The position numbers and the translations under genes were made by a program. A DNA stretch of 54,444 nt from Bacillota bacterium (lineage in GTDB: Bacteria > Bacillota > Clostridia > Acetivibrionales > DSM-1351). Location of the stretch: contig JAEYTP010000048.1 of assembly GCA_023433945.1 (NCBI GenBank), forward strand, positions 1 to 54,444, written 5' to 3'. How positions within the stretch are numbered: the stretch's first letter is position 1; every line of letters starts with the position of its first letter. Positions 34,648 to 45,577 of the stretch are shown piece after piece. Under the pieces are notes generated by a model. It was not told where the DNA came from. It made no database searches and saw only the letters and a list, made by a program, of their open reading frames with translations.

Positions 34648-37600
34648 ATGAGGCGAATAATTAGGAAAATAGCATTGTTATTGGCAGTTGCCTATATTGC
34701 ACTTATACCATTATCTTCATATACTGATACAGCTCTTGCTGCAACTACCTATACTGTATCACCATATAAGTCGCTTATAGATAAGTGGAAAAATTATGGG
34801 CTATTGGATAGCAGTTTTAATATGAATACACTTGAAGGACCTGTTCAGAAGATTGATTTTATTATGCTGCTGAACAATATTATGAAACCCACAGGTAAGA
34901 CTGATGTAAATTTCAAGGATGTGCCAAAGGATTCATGGTACAGTGACGAGATAAGTAAGGCAGTAGCTTCGGGTTACGTAGAAAATCAAAGCGGGAATTA
35001 TTATCCGTTTTCTAACATAACCAGACTTGATGCTGCTATGATTGTGTCTAAGGTTTTCAAACTCAAGTTAAAGGATGCCAGAACAACTTCAAAGATTATG
35101 GATGCAACACGCCTCAGCGATGAACAGCTGGAGGCTTTTTCTGCCTGTGTAGAGAGAGATTACATCAAGGAAATTTCAGCAGGTAAGTACGCACCCACTG
35201 GTATTATCAAATTAATAGATGTGATAACAATGCTTGACAGTGCAATGGGACAGATTGTGTCAAAGTCTGGAACAGTGGTAACCTCCTATAAATCGAATGT
35301 TTTGATAAATGTTCCTAATGTAACACTTAAAAACATGTCGGTTGGCGGTGACCTTATAATTGCAGAAGGTGTTGGTGAAGGTGACACTACGTTGGATAAT
35401 GTCTCAGTTTCGGGCAAATTGATTATCAGGGGTGGAGGGCCAAACAGCATTACCATAAAAAGCAGTAAGGTGGGTGATTCTGTTCTAGTAGAGAAGAGTG
35501 CCGGAAATGTAAATGTGGTAGCTTCGGGCTCTACATCTATTGAAAATACATACATAAGCTCGGGAGCATCCCTTCAGGAGAAGTCGCTCGGATATGTTGG
35601 AAAGGGCTTTATAAATGTAATTGCACAGGATAGTTTGCCTGGCGAGCATACAGCAACTTTAAAGGGAGACTTTAATAGTATAAAAATAAATGATGACAAC
35701 ATTACAGTAAAACTATATGGTTCTGCTGAGAATGTTAACGTTGCCAAGGATGTTCAAAATACTACATTTTCTCTGCAAAGTGGTGCAGTAAAGATAATTA
35801 CAACCGAGGCATCCAAGAATTCAATTGAACTTGCTGGGGGGCAAGTTAATTCCCTTAATGTCACTCCTTCAGCTATAGCAAACAAAATTGCTATTACTTC
35901 AACTAGTGTTGGAGCTATAATGCTAAAAGCAAATACCTCCATCACCGCAGAAAAATCAACCATAAGTGCAATAACGTTGGATTACAAGTCGGAAGGCTCA
36001 TATATAAATGTCAAAACAGATGCAAGTATTGCAACATTGATGGCCTATGCTCCTTCTACTATTACAGGTACAGGAAAGCTAGTCAATGCATTTATTTACT
36101 CAAATAATGTAAAGCTTGATTTAAAGCCAATAGGAACATATATGGCAATAGGAGGTGGGACAGGAACACCTGATTCAAACTTGCCTAATATTTATATCAG
36201 CGCATCTGATATTAGTATTCAAGAGGGTAAAACACAGTCAATAAGTGCTGGTGTTTCACCGTCTGATGCAAACCTTAGCTACATTTCATCTGATAACTCT
36301 ATTGCTACCGTTAGCGATAAGGGTGTCGTTTCTGCAGTTTCAACAGGTTCTACTACCATATATATTACTGCACAAAGGGGCGGTTATAATGGCGCTGTTA
36401 AATCCATAAAAGTCAATGTTACATCAGGTAATATAACAGGTGTTGGTTCAATAGCTGTATCACCACCGACAGCGGAGACAGGAACTAAGCAACCTTTCAG
36501 GATTATATATACAGCGGGAGACGATATGTCCAATGGTACTGTAGTAATAAAGCTACCAGCTGGTTTCTCAACCTTTGAAGGAGATCAGGCGTCAATCAAC
36601 GGAACAACGTTTAAGCCGCTAGATGCATCACAACGGCCAAATATACAGACCATTTCATTTACAAACCTTAACTTGGTAAAGGGGCAGAAAATAGAGATTG
36701 TACTCGATAACAGAGTTGTCCCATCTGGAGGAAATTATACTTTCACAGCAATAAGTGATGCTGATGGAACAGGGCCGAAGCTTCCTACCACAGGAAATGA
36801 GTCCTTTGTATTCTCGTCAAATAGCTTAAGAATGCTCATAGAAGGAGCTAACTATTCAGCTCCTGAGGGTGGGACTGTTGATGGAACAACCAGAATAATC
36901 AAGCTTGTGCCGGTAGGCATTACTGGCTCAACCAAATGGGTAACAGCAATAACTGATACTCAGCTTGCAAAACCTGTTTACAATGATACTCTTGATGCAA
37001 CCATTTATTCTGATTATACAGCTGGTCTAAACCTGACAGCCTCCGAGGGACAGTATTTGAGATTGGCTTCTGTGGATGAAGCAAATAAGGTTAAAGGATA
37101 TACCGATATAAAACTTACCGCTGGTATGATCAGACCATTTACCGCTACCGGACTTGTTGAAGGTGTTGACTATAAGAAACCTACTGCCGGAGCACAAGCG
37201 TATACTTCGAAGATAGAGGACCTGGATATGACAAATGTCTCAGGCGGTGCAATAAAGTGGATGGTAAAGGTTCAGAATTCTGCTCCGATAGACGTATTTG
37301 TTGATAGCGAGTTTACAGGTGCAGTTGATTATACGGAAGGTACCGATATTAAAGTAATCTCGGGTCAACATATAATTCTTGCGGCAACTGATGCAAGCAA
37401 CAAGATAAAGGCCTTTGCGGATATCCAAGTAGCTCCAGCAATGGTAAGCAAGAAAGCTGAATCTCTGCAGGTAGACAACAACTACCAGCTTCCTGAGTTT
37501 GGTTCAGTAGTCAATAGCACCAAGATAAAGACTCTCAAGGAGGGTGGCTTTACAGACATAAATAAATGGATGGTAGTAATACTTCCTAAGGATGCTGTAG

Positions 37601-40600
37601 TACCTGCTATTGACGTAGATATTACTGAATACCAGACCAAGTATATAAATAGTGGGTTAAGCCTCACAGCATACACACAAAATACTGATATTACCGGTGC
37701 AACAGACGGAAGCTATCTGTTATTAGTAGGTGTAAATGAAGCTGGAACAAAACAGCTTATCAAGGCATATGCGAGCATTCCTCTTGATACCACAAGTATC
37801 AGGCAGGCAGATGTCCAGGAAATACCGACTATAAACTACTCCTTGCCAGAAATGGGTACTTCGGCGGGTACTACAATGTTCAGAGACTTGAACTTCACCA
37901 GACCGGTGACGGGTGCAGCACTCTCAGCCGATGTGACAAAGTATATGTTCAAGGTTCAGAATGAACCATTTGCAGTACCTCAGATAAACAGTATGCTGTC
38001 AGGGGCACAAAATATAAGTGCTAAGCAGAATATTACCATTACTTCGGGACAAAATCTGATACTGCTCGCTACCGATGCAAACGGCAAGATTAAAGCATAT
38101 AAGGTATTTGCTATAAATGAGCAGCAGATTAGACCAGGAGATGCGCTTAAGATGATTTCTCCAAATGATTACTCTGTTCCACAGCCTGGAAGTGCGGTTG
38201 GAACAACTAGAGTGGTATTGTCTACATCGGGAATACCAGGTTGGACTGCTGGGTACAAGTGGCAGATAAAGGTCCAGGATGGGGCCTTTGCAGTACCATA
38301 TAAGGGTCAAACACTCACTGGAATGACTGATTACACAGCAGGTACTAATATAACAGTATCAGTTGGACAGCACTTACTTATAGTAGCAGTCAATGCAACG
38401 GGTGGGGTAATGGCATATACGATAGAAACAATTAGCTACGAGCAGATCAAGCAACCACCTGCAACACTACTCAAAGCAAGTAGTGATGTAACAGAAGGAG
38501 AGGTATACAATTACTCTGATCCTGAGCCGGGGCAAGTGGGGGATACAACCAGAATTGTTTCTCTTAACACTATGGGTGTTCAAGGTGCTACAAGATGGGC
38601 ATATAAGATATCCGACACTGCTCTTGCAACAGTACCTGACTACAACACAGCTCTAGTGGGAGCAACTCAGTATATTCAGGGAGACAGCATCAAGATTAAA
38701 GCAAATCAACACATGTATCTGTTTGCTGTTGATAATACTAATAGAATAAAGGGGTATGCTGATATTATAGTGCAACAAGCACAGATTAGAACGCCTTCAG
38801 CTCAGACTCTTACTATACAAACAAACTATGCAGTGCCTTCTGCCGGAGATGCTCAAGGTACTACAAGGATTACATCGTTGTCCTTTGTAGGGTTAGCTGA
38901 TAATACCGGATTAGAGTGGAAGTATGTTGTTGGCGATACTATGTTTGATGCACCAACTCTTGATTCAGATGCAACAAAAATAGGCACTGTCAAGGATTTG
39001 ACAACTACCACGGATATAACAGTAAAGACAGGACAATATATACTGATACTTGCAGTTAAGCCTGATGCTTCAAAGGGTATGATGGTTAAGGCATACGCAA
39101 ATGTATATATATCTTCATCATATATCAGACCATTTGATGCACCTAGATTAAAGGAAACAAGCTATGCGTTAACAAAGGGAACAGCTGAGGGAACCACCAA
39201 GTTTAATAAGCTGGACCTTATTGGTATAATAGGTGCAACGGGCTGGATGTACAAGGTTCAAAAGGACCCATTTACAGCAAAGCCTGCTCTAGATATGCCT
39301 GTGACGGGTTCAATTGTGTATTCGCTAAATAATGATATTGCAATATCAGCAGGTTGGCACTTGCTTATCTTGGCAACCGACCAACAGGGTAGGGTAAAGG
39401 CATATGAAGATATTACTGTAGCAAAAGAACAGATACAGGCTCCTCTGGCCAACGTTCTTATTGAAAATAGCAACTATTATACTCCTGAGCCAGGAAATGC
39501 TCCAGGAACCATGAAGATTATGCTAAATGATATTGGAATAGAGAAACAGGATGGGGAAGCTGTGGTTTGGAAATACAAATCAGGTACAACCTCGCATAAA
39601 GCACCACTGTTGGATGAGAGTTCAGCAGGAGAAGAATACAAAGTCTATACTAGCAATGCAGATATTCCGGCGGCTGTTGGTGACTTTGTAATGGTGGTAG
39701 CTACTATCAATAATAATATTAAAGCATTTAAACAGTTTACGGTAAGTGCTTCATATATCAAGCCACCTAACGCTCCTGAACTTAAAGAAGGTCAGAACTA
39801 TTCTGTACCCGAACCAGGAAGTGCACCGGGAACAACAAAAATAGGCGATCTCAAATTTATTGGGGTAATAGGTGCTACAAAGTGGCAATACAAGGTGGTG
39901 GACGCTGGCAAAGAGGCAGTAATTGGCTTAGACACAGTGCTTACAACCCCTATCAATTATGCAGAAGACAATGATATTCAGGTAAAGAAAAATCAGGTAA
40001 TAGTGCTTGCAGCTGTTGATGGAAATGGAAAGGTTAAAGCGTACAAGAACATTGTTATTGACAAGGATTCTTACCTAAATCCTCCATTGGCAAACAAGCT
40101 GACTGAAAAGCTTAACTATGGTGAATTTAAGTATGGAACACAGACTGGTACTACCTCTGTTTTCACCTCTTTAACGGGTGTGAATGGTGCAACAGCATTT
40201 GTTGCTAAGGTTGTAGGCAAAAACACTGATGTAATTGATGGAACCACTATTAGCTATACAACCACAGGTTCGGCTATTGACTATATCAAGTACCTTGATT
40301 ACCAGCAGTATACATCGGGAGATGATATAATGCTTAATCCGGGCCAATATGTTCTACTTGTAGCCATCAACACAAGCGGGCAGGCTATAGCTTATGCGTG
40401 TATACAGGCAACAGAGGCAAATATCAGACCGGCAGATGCAACTAGGCTTTCTACACCACAGAACTATTCTACTCCAGTACCGGGGAGTGACGTTGGGACT
40501 ACTAAGTTTACCGATCTCAACACCCTTGGTGTTGATGCAAACAAGTGGCTTGTCAAGGTACAAGATGGTGAACTCGCGGAAATACCGCTCATTAATTCTA

Positions 40601-43600
40601 CTGCTACTGGAGCAGTGGTATATGATGCAAACAAGGATATTGCAGTCAGAGAAGGGCAGTATATTATTCTCTATGCAACCGACTCTCTAGGAAGAGTAAA
40701 AGGCTTTGCTAGCATACAGGTAATAGCTTCTCACTTAAGAGGGGTGGCACCATTACTTAAGTTGAAGGGCGCAAGCAGTAGTTACAATTATGCTGAACCG
40801 GTGCCCGGTTCAACAATTAATACTACTAAATTCGGTGACCTAGTACTCCCTACTGATGCTACTCAATGGAAGTATACGGTGCAGGATAGTCCTGCTACTA
40901 TGGTGCTGAAAGACAGCATACTGACAGGCTTTACAACATATACGCCTGAAAAGGATATAATTGCGCTAGAAGGGCAGCATGTAATACTGATTGCAACCGA
41001 TAACGCAGGTTATACAAAGGCATATGCTGATATAACACTGCTTTCAAAGAATGTAAGAAGTGTTGAGGCAACGCTTTCAGGCACTGTACTTACTTTGCCA
41101 ACAGGTGAGGCTCACATTGTTTCGGGCGGTCGTACAATTGCGATACAGCTTAGCTATGGACAGTGGGCTGATGATATTGTTTCGGATACAACAAAGAGAA
41201 ATATGTTATTTGATGGTTTGACTGCAACCCTTGAGCCAACTCAATGGGGTAAGGTAGTTGCAGCACTCAGAACTGAAGGAGCATCAGCTATTGCGTTAAA
41301 TGCTCAGAACAATACTCTCACAATAACTCTGAGTGAAGTCAAAACCTACGATATAACTGCAAACCAGGCAATTTCCATAACCATTAAGCCTGAACTGATA
41401 AAGGGTGGTACAAAATCAGTAATCAGTAATAATTCGTTTACAGTTGCTGCTGATGTAATTGCTACGCTTGATGGAACAGCAGTTACGCAGGGTATGGCAG
41501 AGGGCGATATAGTACAGGGAGGAAGGTCATTATCCATAGTGCTGACAAATGGCGAGTTTGCTCTGGATGTTGCTTCGGATAAGGCAAAACGTGATACTAT
41601 ATTTGGAAGTATAAAAGCTACTAATGTACCGGATCAGTGGTCAAAGGTTACACAGGCACTCATTGAGGCTGGTGAAAATGCCATAACTAGAAACTCTAAG
41701 TCAAAGGTTACTATACTGCTACCGGCAGTGGCTACCTATGATATTAATATGAATGAAGTATTGAATGTAATGCTTCCTTACAAGACTACTTCGGGAGCGG
41801 CTATATTAGTTGGAGCTATTAAAGATGTGAACATAGCAGGTCAGCTTGTAATATCAGCAAATGCATCGGCAAATATTACGGGCACTATAACAGGCTTGAC
41901 CTCAGAGCAGGATATAGTAACAGGGGGCAGAACTATTATTGTTACATTATCCGATGGACAGTGGGTACAGGACATTGATACTGACGTAAACAAGAGAAAT
42001 GCTCTATTCTCAGGTTTGGTTACATCCACAGATACTACACAGTGGGCAAAGGTGGTTACTCTACTAAAGAATGCAGGACAGGGGGCTATACTCAGAAACA
42101 GCAATACTACTATAACAATAATATTGCCGGCTGTTTCAGGGTACGATATTACGCAGAATCAATACATTAACCTCAATATCCCTCCAGCTTGTATAGTAGG
42201 GGCAAAGGCTTCGCTGATAGCAAATGAAACAATCAAGATTGATAGGATTGCAGGAGCAACGCTAGCAGGTACTGCAGTGGGGACATCAGTTGATGAATCA
42301 GCTATAAGGAACGGGGGCAAGACAATTACAGTTTCACTAGTTGGTGCAACGTGGTCAGATGATGTGGTTAATAATGAAACTGTGAGAAATGCTCTGTTTG
42401 ATGGATTTACAGCAGATATCGAAAAGGATAAGTGGGCTCTTGTAGTGGCGGCTCTTAAGAACAGCACAAACAATGTTGTAAAGACTGCTACAAACACAAT
42501 CACTATTACATTACCAACTGTGGTTGATTACGATATAAGTGCAAAACAGACTATTTCGTTGAATATTACACCAGCAGCAGTTGTGGGCAGTGCATATCCG
42601 ATAACAGCCAGCAATACAATGGGCATTAACAGCTTGCCGCCAGTATCTGCAAAGGTTCTGGATATTAAGGCGCTATCAGGTACATATAAAGCTGGGGATA
42701 CTATTGAAATCAAGGTGAGATTTGATACTGCTGTAGAAGTCATTGGAATACCTACTTTGGCGCTACAGGTTGGTTCAGTTACCAGAACTGCAAACTATAC
42801 AACAGGCTCAGGAATAGATACCTTGACCTTCAGCTATGTTGTACAGCAAAACGATAGTACAGCAAAGCTCGATTATAAGGCAACAAATTCACTTGCTTTA
42901 TCAGGTGCTACTATTAGAAACAAGGGTACTACCGTTAATGCAACCTTGACCTTGCCAGCACCAACAAAGACAGGTTCGTTGAGCGATACCTCTATGGTAT
43001 CAGTAGATGGTGTTGCACCAAAGCTGTTATCAGGATATCCGAAGTTGAGTTCAGCGACTGAAACATCCGCCTCAGTTGCTCTAAAATTGGATGAGGCAGC
43101 AACCATAAACTATGTTTTGGTACAGGCAAATGCTGCAAATGTAGTGCCAACGGTGTATGAGGTGTTAAACCTCACAGGTGCAGCTATTACGGGTACTGCA
43201 ATAACGGGAACACTTACTGGTATAGCTAATACTGAACTGACTACTACAATAAGTTCACTTACTGCAAATACCGACTATACTATGTATATTGCTGCCGTAG
43301 ATGGGGTGGGAAATCCAATAGCAGCACTTGCAATACTTAACTTCAAAACAGCAGATTTGACTCCACCTGTTATGGATGCTGGATACCCAGCAATTAAGAC
43401 TCCACAGGAGGATAGTAAAATAAGCGTGCTAGTTAAGATGAATGAAAAGGGTAAAGTTTATCTGGCAGCATTGCCGGTTGGTTCTCCGGAGATTACTTCT
43501 GATATGGTAAAGGCCGGTAAGACTTCTACGGGTGCAGCCATAGCGGCTAATATGAAGGCAGTTATAACTATAAATGATACAAGTGAGGCGACAATTACAC

Positions 43601-45465
43601 TGTCTAGTCTACCGGTATCTACAACATATGATGTTTATGTTGCATGGGAGGATACAGCGTTGAATCTGACGTCAACTCCTGTTAAACTTACAGCAAGAAC
43701 TTCTCAGTTGTCGTTGGCGAATGTATCCATTAACCTTGCGAAGGGGCAGATTACCAACACAACTACCCAGATGGAATACAGCTTTGATGAATCTAGTTGG
43801 AAGGCATGTACCGCTGAAAATACAAGCATTACTATAGATGATAGTAGTGAAATGATAGCAGTATTTGTTAGAGAGACTATTAATCCAACTAATACTACTC
43901 AGGTTGCAATAGCAGTAAGAGCCGACAGCAGTAATGCTACTGCTATAATTCCAGAAATAAGCTATGATATATCGGCTGGAAAGGTAACAAACGCTTCAAA
44001 TCAGAACATCCAGTTCAGATTAAATGGAGGAAGCTGGAATACACTAAATGCGTCTAGTAGTGCAATAGGAGTACAGTTTGTGCCTGGTCCTCTGGAAATG
44101 AGAATCGCAGTTTCAGAGAAACTACTTGCATCATTGCCTGTAAGGGTAGATACCATAGCAGTACCGCTACCTGCGCCTGAGCTATTGTATGATGATGACG
44201 AAAATACAGTTTTTGGCCTGAGCGTCGAATACGAGTATAGAGTTGATGGTGGGGCATGGACAAGTGGGGCTAAAGAAGGTATGTTTACCGGAACCAAGAA
44301 GGTAGAGGTTAGAAGGAAGGCAACCAAAGACAAGTTGTCCAGTCTGATACAGACTATTAGATTTACTGCAGGAGCAGTTACGGCTAAGGCTTCGCCTGCT
44401 GCATTAAATACAAGTAATAAGAGTACAGTAACTATTACATTTGAAGAAAATACAAACAAAAAGGCACTGACTGCACAGGATGTAAGGGATTATATACTTG
44501 TTGGAAAATGGAATGCAGCGGGAGCACCAATAGAGCTGCACAATTGGGGAGCTGACTTTACTGTAGCATGGAATACTACAGGAAATGCAATTGTAATTAC
44601 CTACAACAGCTTAACGGGAAGTTCAATACGGATGAATGATGAGGTAAGAATAACAACCGGAGCAGGAATTAAAAATACTGCTGGAACCTCTGCAAGCTAT
44701 GAGGCAAAGGGAGTTCTTACAGGAAGCTTCAATACTATACCAGTAATATCAAGTATTAGAGCATACAACTCTGATGGTGAAATTGGTTTTGGAAATGGCG
44801 ACAAGATTATTATTACCTTTGATCAGCCTACAAATCGCTCGACCATCTCAGCAATCAGTATTGATGACTTCTTAGTGCTGAGTAACGAACATACATGGGG
44901 TATTACAACTGACTCTGCTATAACCTGGAATTCTGATGGTACCCAGCTGACAATAGTATTTGATGATGTGTCAAAGACTAAGCTCTTATTGACAGATAAG
45001 ATAACAGTTAGTGAAACTTGGGGTCTGACAGACAAGGATGAAACTACCGAAGCATGTCAGTCTAGCTCATTTATAAGTGGAAGCTTTACATCACCTCCAA
45101 CCATGAGCGCAGTAATTATGGATGGAGGAAATCCAGGTACAAAGAATGTAGGGGATAAACTTGTAATAACCTTTGACCAGCCAACAAACAAGAAGGTAGT
45201 AAAGTCCTATCAGCTAAACAGCTATCTCAAGCTGGTTGGGTCGGATGGAAAGACAAAGAGTTGGGGCTCACAGGTAGATACCGGTACCACTGATATCTAC
45301 TGGAATACAGAAGGAACAGTCCTTACAATAAAGTTAAACAGCATAACAGGTGTTACAATGGCTGTGGGCGACACATTGACGCTCAATACCTTGTGGGGAC
45401 TAAAGGACAAAGATAGTACTACTCCTGCATCAGGGGCAAGCTTCACCATTGGCGGGGGGTACTAA
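34648..45465 (+). CDS. Giant SLH-anchored repeat surface protein (3605 aa)
   Basis: The signal peptide is residues 1-32. Order after that: about 35-215, three degenerate SLH-like domains (ITRLDAAMIVSKVF in the second); 215-505, a Ser/Asn/Val-rich beta-helix-like region; about 512-600, a Big_2 Ig-like domain (GKTQSISAGVSPSDANLSYISSDN split over two strands); 601-725, a further Ig-like module; 727-2141, thirteen copies of an approximately 109-aa repeat; 2142-2668, four copies of an approximately 132-aa repeat; from 2669, a SwmB-like module and two FnIII-like modules; a region to 3238; and three C-terminal copies of a Big_5-like domain with ITFDQPTN. SLH placement implies wall anchoring at the N-terminus with a very long projecting rod. 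ATG immediately follows the upstream stop, with GGGAGG inside that gene. Adhesin or S-layer-associated role is inferred; no enzyme domain recognised. Confidence 0.93.
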   Translation: MRRIIRKIALLLAVAYIALIPLSSYTDTALAATTYTVSPYKSLIDKWKNYGLLDSSFNMNTLEGPVQKIDFIMLLNNIMKPTGKTDVNFKDVPKDSWYSDEISKAVASGYVENQSGNYYPFSNITRLDAAMIVSKVFKLKLKDARTTSKIMDATRLSDEQLEAFSACVERDYIKEISAGKYAPTGIIKLIDVITMLDSAMGQIVSKSGTVVTSYKSNVLINVPNVTLKNMSVGGDLIIAEGVGEGDTTLDNVSVSGKLIIRGGGPNSITIKSSKVGDSVLVEKSAGNVNVVASGSTSIENTYISSGASLQEKSLGYVGKGFINVIAQDSLPGEHTATLKGDFNSIKINDDNITVKLYGSAENVNVAKDVQNTTFSLQSGAVKIITTEASKNSIELAGGQVNSLNVTPSAIANKIAITSTSVGAIMLKANTSITAEKSTISAITLDYKSEGSYINVKTDASIATLMAYAPSTITGTGKLVNAFIYSNNVKLDLKPIGTYMAIGGGTGTPDSNLPNIYISASDISIQEGKTQSISAGVSPSDANLSYISSDNSIATVSDKGVVSAVSTGSTTIYITAQRGGYNGAVKSIKVNVTSGNITGVGSIAVSPPTAETGTKQPFRIIYTAGDDMSNGTVVIKLPAGFSTFEGDQASINGTTFKPLDASQRPNIQTISFTNLNLVKGQKIEIVLDNRVVPSGGNYTFTAISDADGTGPKLPTTGNESFVFSSNSLRMLIEGANYSAPEGGTVDGTTRIIKLVPVGITGSTKWVTAITDTQLAKPVYNDTLDATIYSDYTAGLNLTASEGQYLRLASVDEANKVKGYTDIKLTAGMIRPFTATGLVEGVDYKKPTAGAQAYTSKIEDLDMTNVSGGAIKWMVKVQNSAPIDVFVDSEFTGAVDYTEGTDIKVISGQHIILAATDASNKIKAFADIQVAPAMVSKKAESLQVDNNYQLPEFGSVVNSTKIKTLKEGGFTDINKWMVVILPKDAVVPAIDVDITEYQTKYINSGLSLTAYTQNTDITGATDGSYLLLVGVNEAGTKQLIKAYASIPLDTTSIRQADVQEIPTINYSLPEMGTSAGTTMFRDLNFTRPVTGAALSADVTKYMFKVQNEPFAVPQINSMLSGAQNISAKQNITITSGQNLILLATDANGKIKAYKVFAINEQQIRPGDALKMISPNDYSVPQPGSAVGTTRVVLSTSGIPGWTAGYKWQIKVQDGAFAVPYKGQTLTGMTDYTAGTNITVSVGQHLLIVAVNATGGVMAYTIETISYEQIKQPPATLLKASSDVTEGEVYNYSDPEPGQVGDTTRIVSLNTMGVQGATRWAYKISDTALATVPDYNTALVGATQYIQGDSIKIKANQHMYLFAVDNTNRIKGYADIIVQQAQIRTPSAQTLTIQTNYAVPSAGDAQGTTRITSLSFVGLADNTGLEWKYVVGDTMFDAPTLDSDATKIGTVKDLTTTTDITVKTGQYILILAVKPDASKGMMVKAYANVYISSSYIRPFDAPRLKETSYALTKGTAEGTTKFNKLDLIGIIGATGWMYKVQKDPFTAKPALDMPVTGSIVYSLNNDIAISAGWHLLILATDQQGRVKAYEDITVAKEQIQAPLANVLIENSNYYTPEPGNAPGTMKIMLNDIGIEKQDGEAVVWKYKSGTTSHKAPLLDESSAGEEYKVYTSNADIPAAVGDFVMVVATINNNIKAFKQFTVSASYIKPPNAPELKEGQNYSVPEPGSAPGTTKIGDLKFIGVIGATKWQYKVVDAGKEAVIGLDTVLTTPINYAEDNDIQVKKNQVIVLAAVDGNGKVKAYKNIVIDKDSYLNPPLANKLTEKLNYGEFKYGTQTGTTSVFTSLTGVNGATAFVAKVVGKNTDVIDGTTISYTTTGSAIDYIKYLDYQQYTSGDDIMLNPGQYVLLVAINTSGQAIAYACIQATEANIRPADATRLSTPQNYSTPVPGSDVGTTKFTDLNTLGVDANKWLVKVQDGELAEIPLINSTATGAVVYDANKDIAVREGQYIILYATDSLGRVKGFASIQVIASHLRGVAPLLKLKGASSSYNYAEPVPGSTINTTKFGDLVLPTDATQWKYTVQDSPATMVLKDSILTGFTTYTPEKDIIALEGQHVILIATDNAGYTKAYADITLLSKNVRSVEATLSGTVLTLPTGEAHIVSGGRTIAIQLSYGQWADDIVSDTTKRNMLFDGLTATLEPTQWGKVVAALRTEGASAIALNAQNNTLTITLSEVKTYDITANQAISITIKPELIKGGTKSVISNNSFTVAADVIATLDGTAVTQGMAEGDIVQGGRSLSIVLTNGEFALDVASDKAKRDTIFGSIKATNVPDQWSKVTQALIEAGENAITRNSKSKVTILLPAVATYDINMNEVLNVMLPYKTTSGAAILVGAIKDVNIAGQLVISANASANITGTITGLTSEQDIVTGGRTIIVTLSDGQWVQDIDTDVNKRNALFSGLVTSTDTTQWAKVVTLLKNAGQGAILRNSNTTITIILPAVSGYDITQNQYINLNIPPACIVGAKASLIANETIKIDRIAGATLAGTAVGTSVDESAIRNGGKTITVSLVGATWSDDVVNNETVRNALFDGFTADIEKDKWALVVAALKNSTNNVVKTATNTITITLPTVVDYDISAKQTISLNITPAAVVGSAYPITASNTMGINSLPPVSAKVLDIKALSGTYKAGDTIEIKVRFDTAVEVIGIPTLALQVGSVTRTANYTTGSGIDTLTFSYVVQQNDSTAKLDYKATNSLALSGATIRNKGTTVNATLTLPAPTKTGSLSDTSMVSVDGVAPKLLSGYPKLSSATETSASVALKLDEAATINYVLVQANAANVVPTVYEVLNLTGAAITGTAITGTLTGIANTELTTTISSLTANTDYTMYIAAVDGVGNPIAALAILNFKTADLTPPVMDAGYPAIKTPQEDSKISVLVKMNEKGKVYLAALPVGSPEITSDMVKAGKTSTGAAIAANMKAVITINDTSEATITLSSLPVSTTYDVYVAWEDTALNLTSTPVKLTARTSQLSLANVSINLAKGQITNTTTQMEYSFDESSWKACTAENTSITIDDSSEMIAVFVRETINPTNTTQVAIAVRADSSNATAIIPEISYDISAGKVTNASNQNIQFRLNGGSWNTLNASSSAIGVQFVPGPLEMRIAVSEKLLASLPVRVDTIAVPLPAPELLYDDDENTVFGLSVEYEYRVDGGAWTSGAKEGMFTGTKKVEVRRKATKDKLSSLIQTIRFTAGAVTAKASPAALNTSNKSTVTITFEENTNKKALTAQDVRDYILVGKWNAAGAPIELHNWGADFTVAWNTTGNAIVITYNSLTGSSIRMNDEVRITTGAGIKNTAGTSASYEAKGVLTGSFNTIPVISSIRAYNSDGEIGFGNGDKIIITFDQPTNRSTISAISIDDFLVLSNEHTWGITTDSAITWNSDGTQLTIVFDDVSKTKLLLTDKITVSETWGLTDKDETTEACQSSSFISGSFTSPPTMSAVIMDGGNPGTKNVGDKLVITFDQPTNKKVVKSYQLNSYLKLVGSDGKTKSWGSQVDTGTTDIYWNTEGTVLTIKLNSITGVTMAVGDTLTLNTLWGLKDKDSTTPASGASFTIGGGY
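36826..41070 (+). repeat. Thirteen copies of an ~109-aa surface-protein repeat
   Basis: Each copy starts with NYSxPExGSxxGTT, continues L-x-x-x-G-x-x-GATKW-x-Y/F-KVQ, then a DI-x-V-x-x-GQH-L/I-L-x-ATD segment and a closing KAYADI-x-V with Q-I-R-P-P. Identity between copies is low to moderate at DNA level, so the expansion is old and not prone to slippage. I do not recognise it as a named family. Confidence 0.9.
41071..42651 (+). repeat. Four copies of an ~132-aa second repeat type
   Basis: Copies begin TLSGT, TLDGT, NITGT and TLAGT. Each has GGRTI-x-V-x-L-x-x-x-x-W-x-D-D, a KRNxLFxGL segment, Q/K-W-x-K-V-V-x-A-L, TITLP-x-V-x-x-YDI and an ITP-type end. They form a block distinct from the preceding 13 repeats. 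Confidence 0.88.
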
Positions 45466-45577
45466 GATCAACATTGGTGAGGGGTACTGAGACCCGACAG
45501 AACACAAAGGCTTTAAAGACAAATATAACTAACTTTCATGGATAAAGTACATAGTCTATTTGAGTTTAAAGCTAGAT

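Noticed and set aside
34648..45465. Antisense open frames inside the giant gene (for example 42159-42503)
   Set aside because: They lack ribosome binding sites and mirror the biased codon composition of the sense gene.
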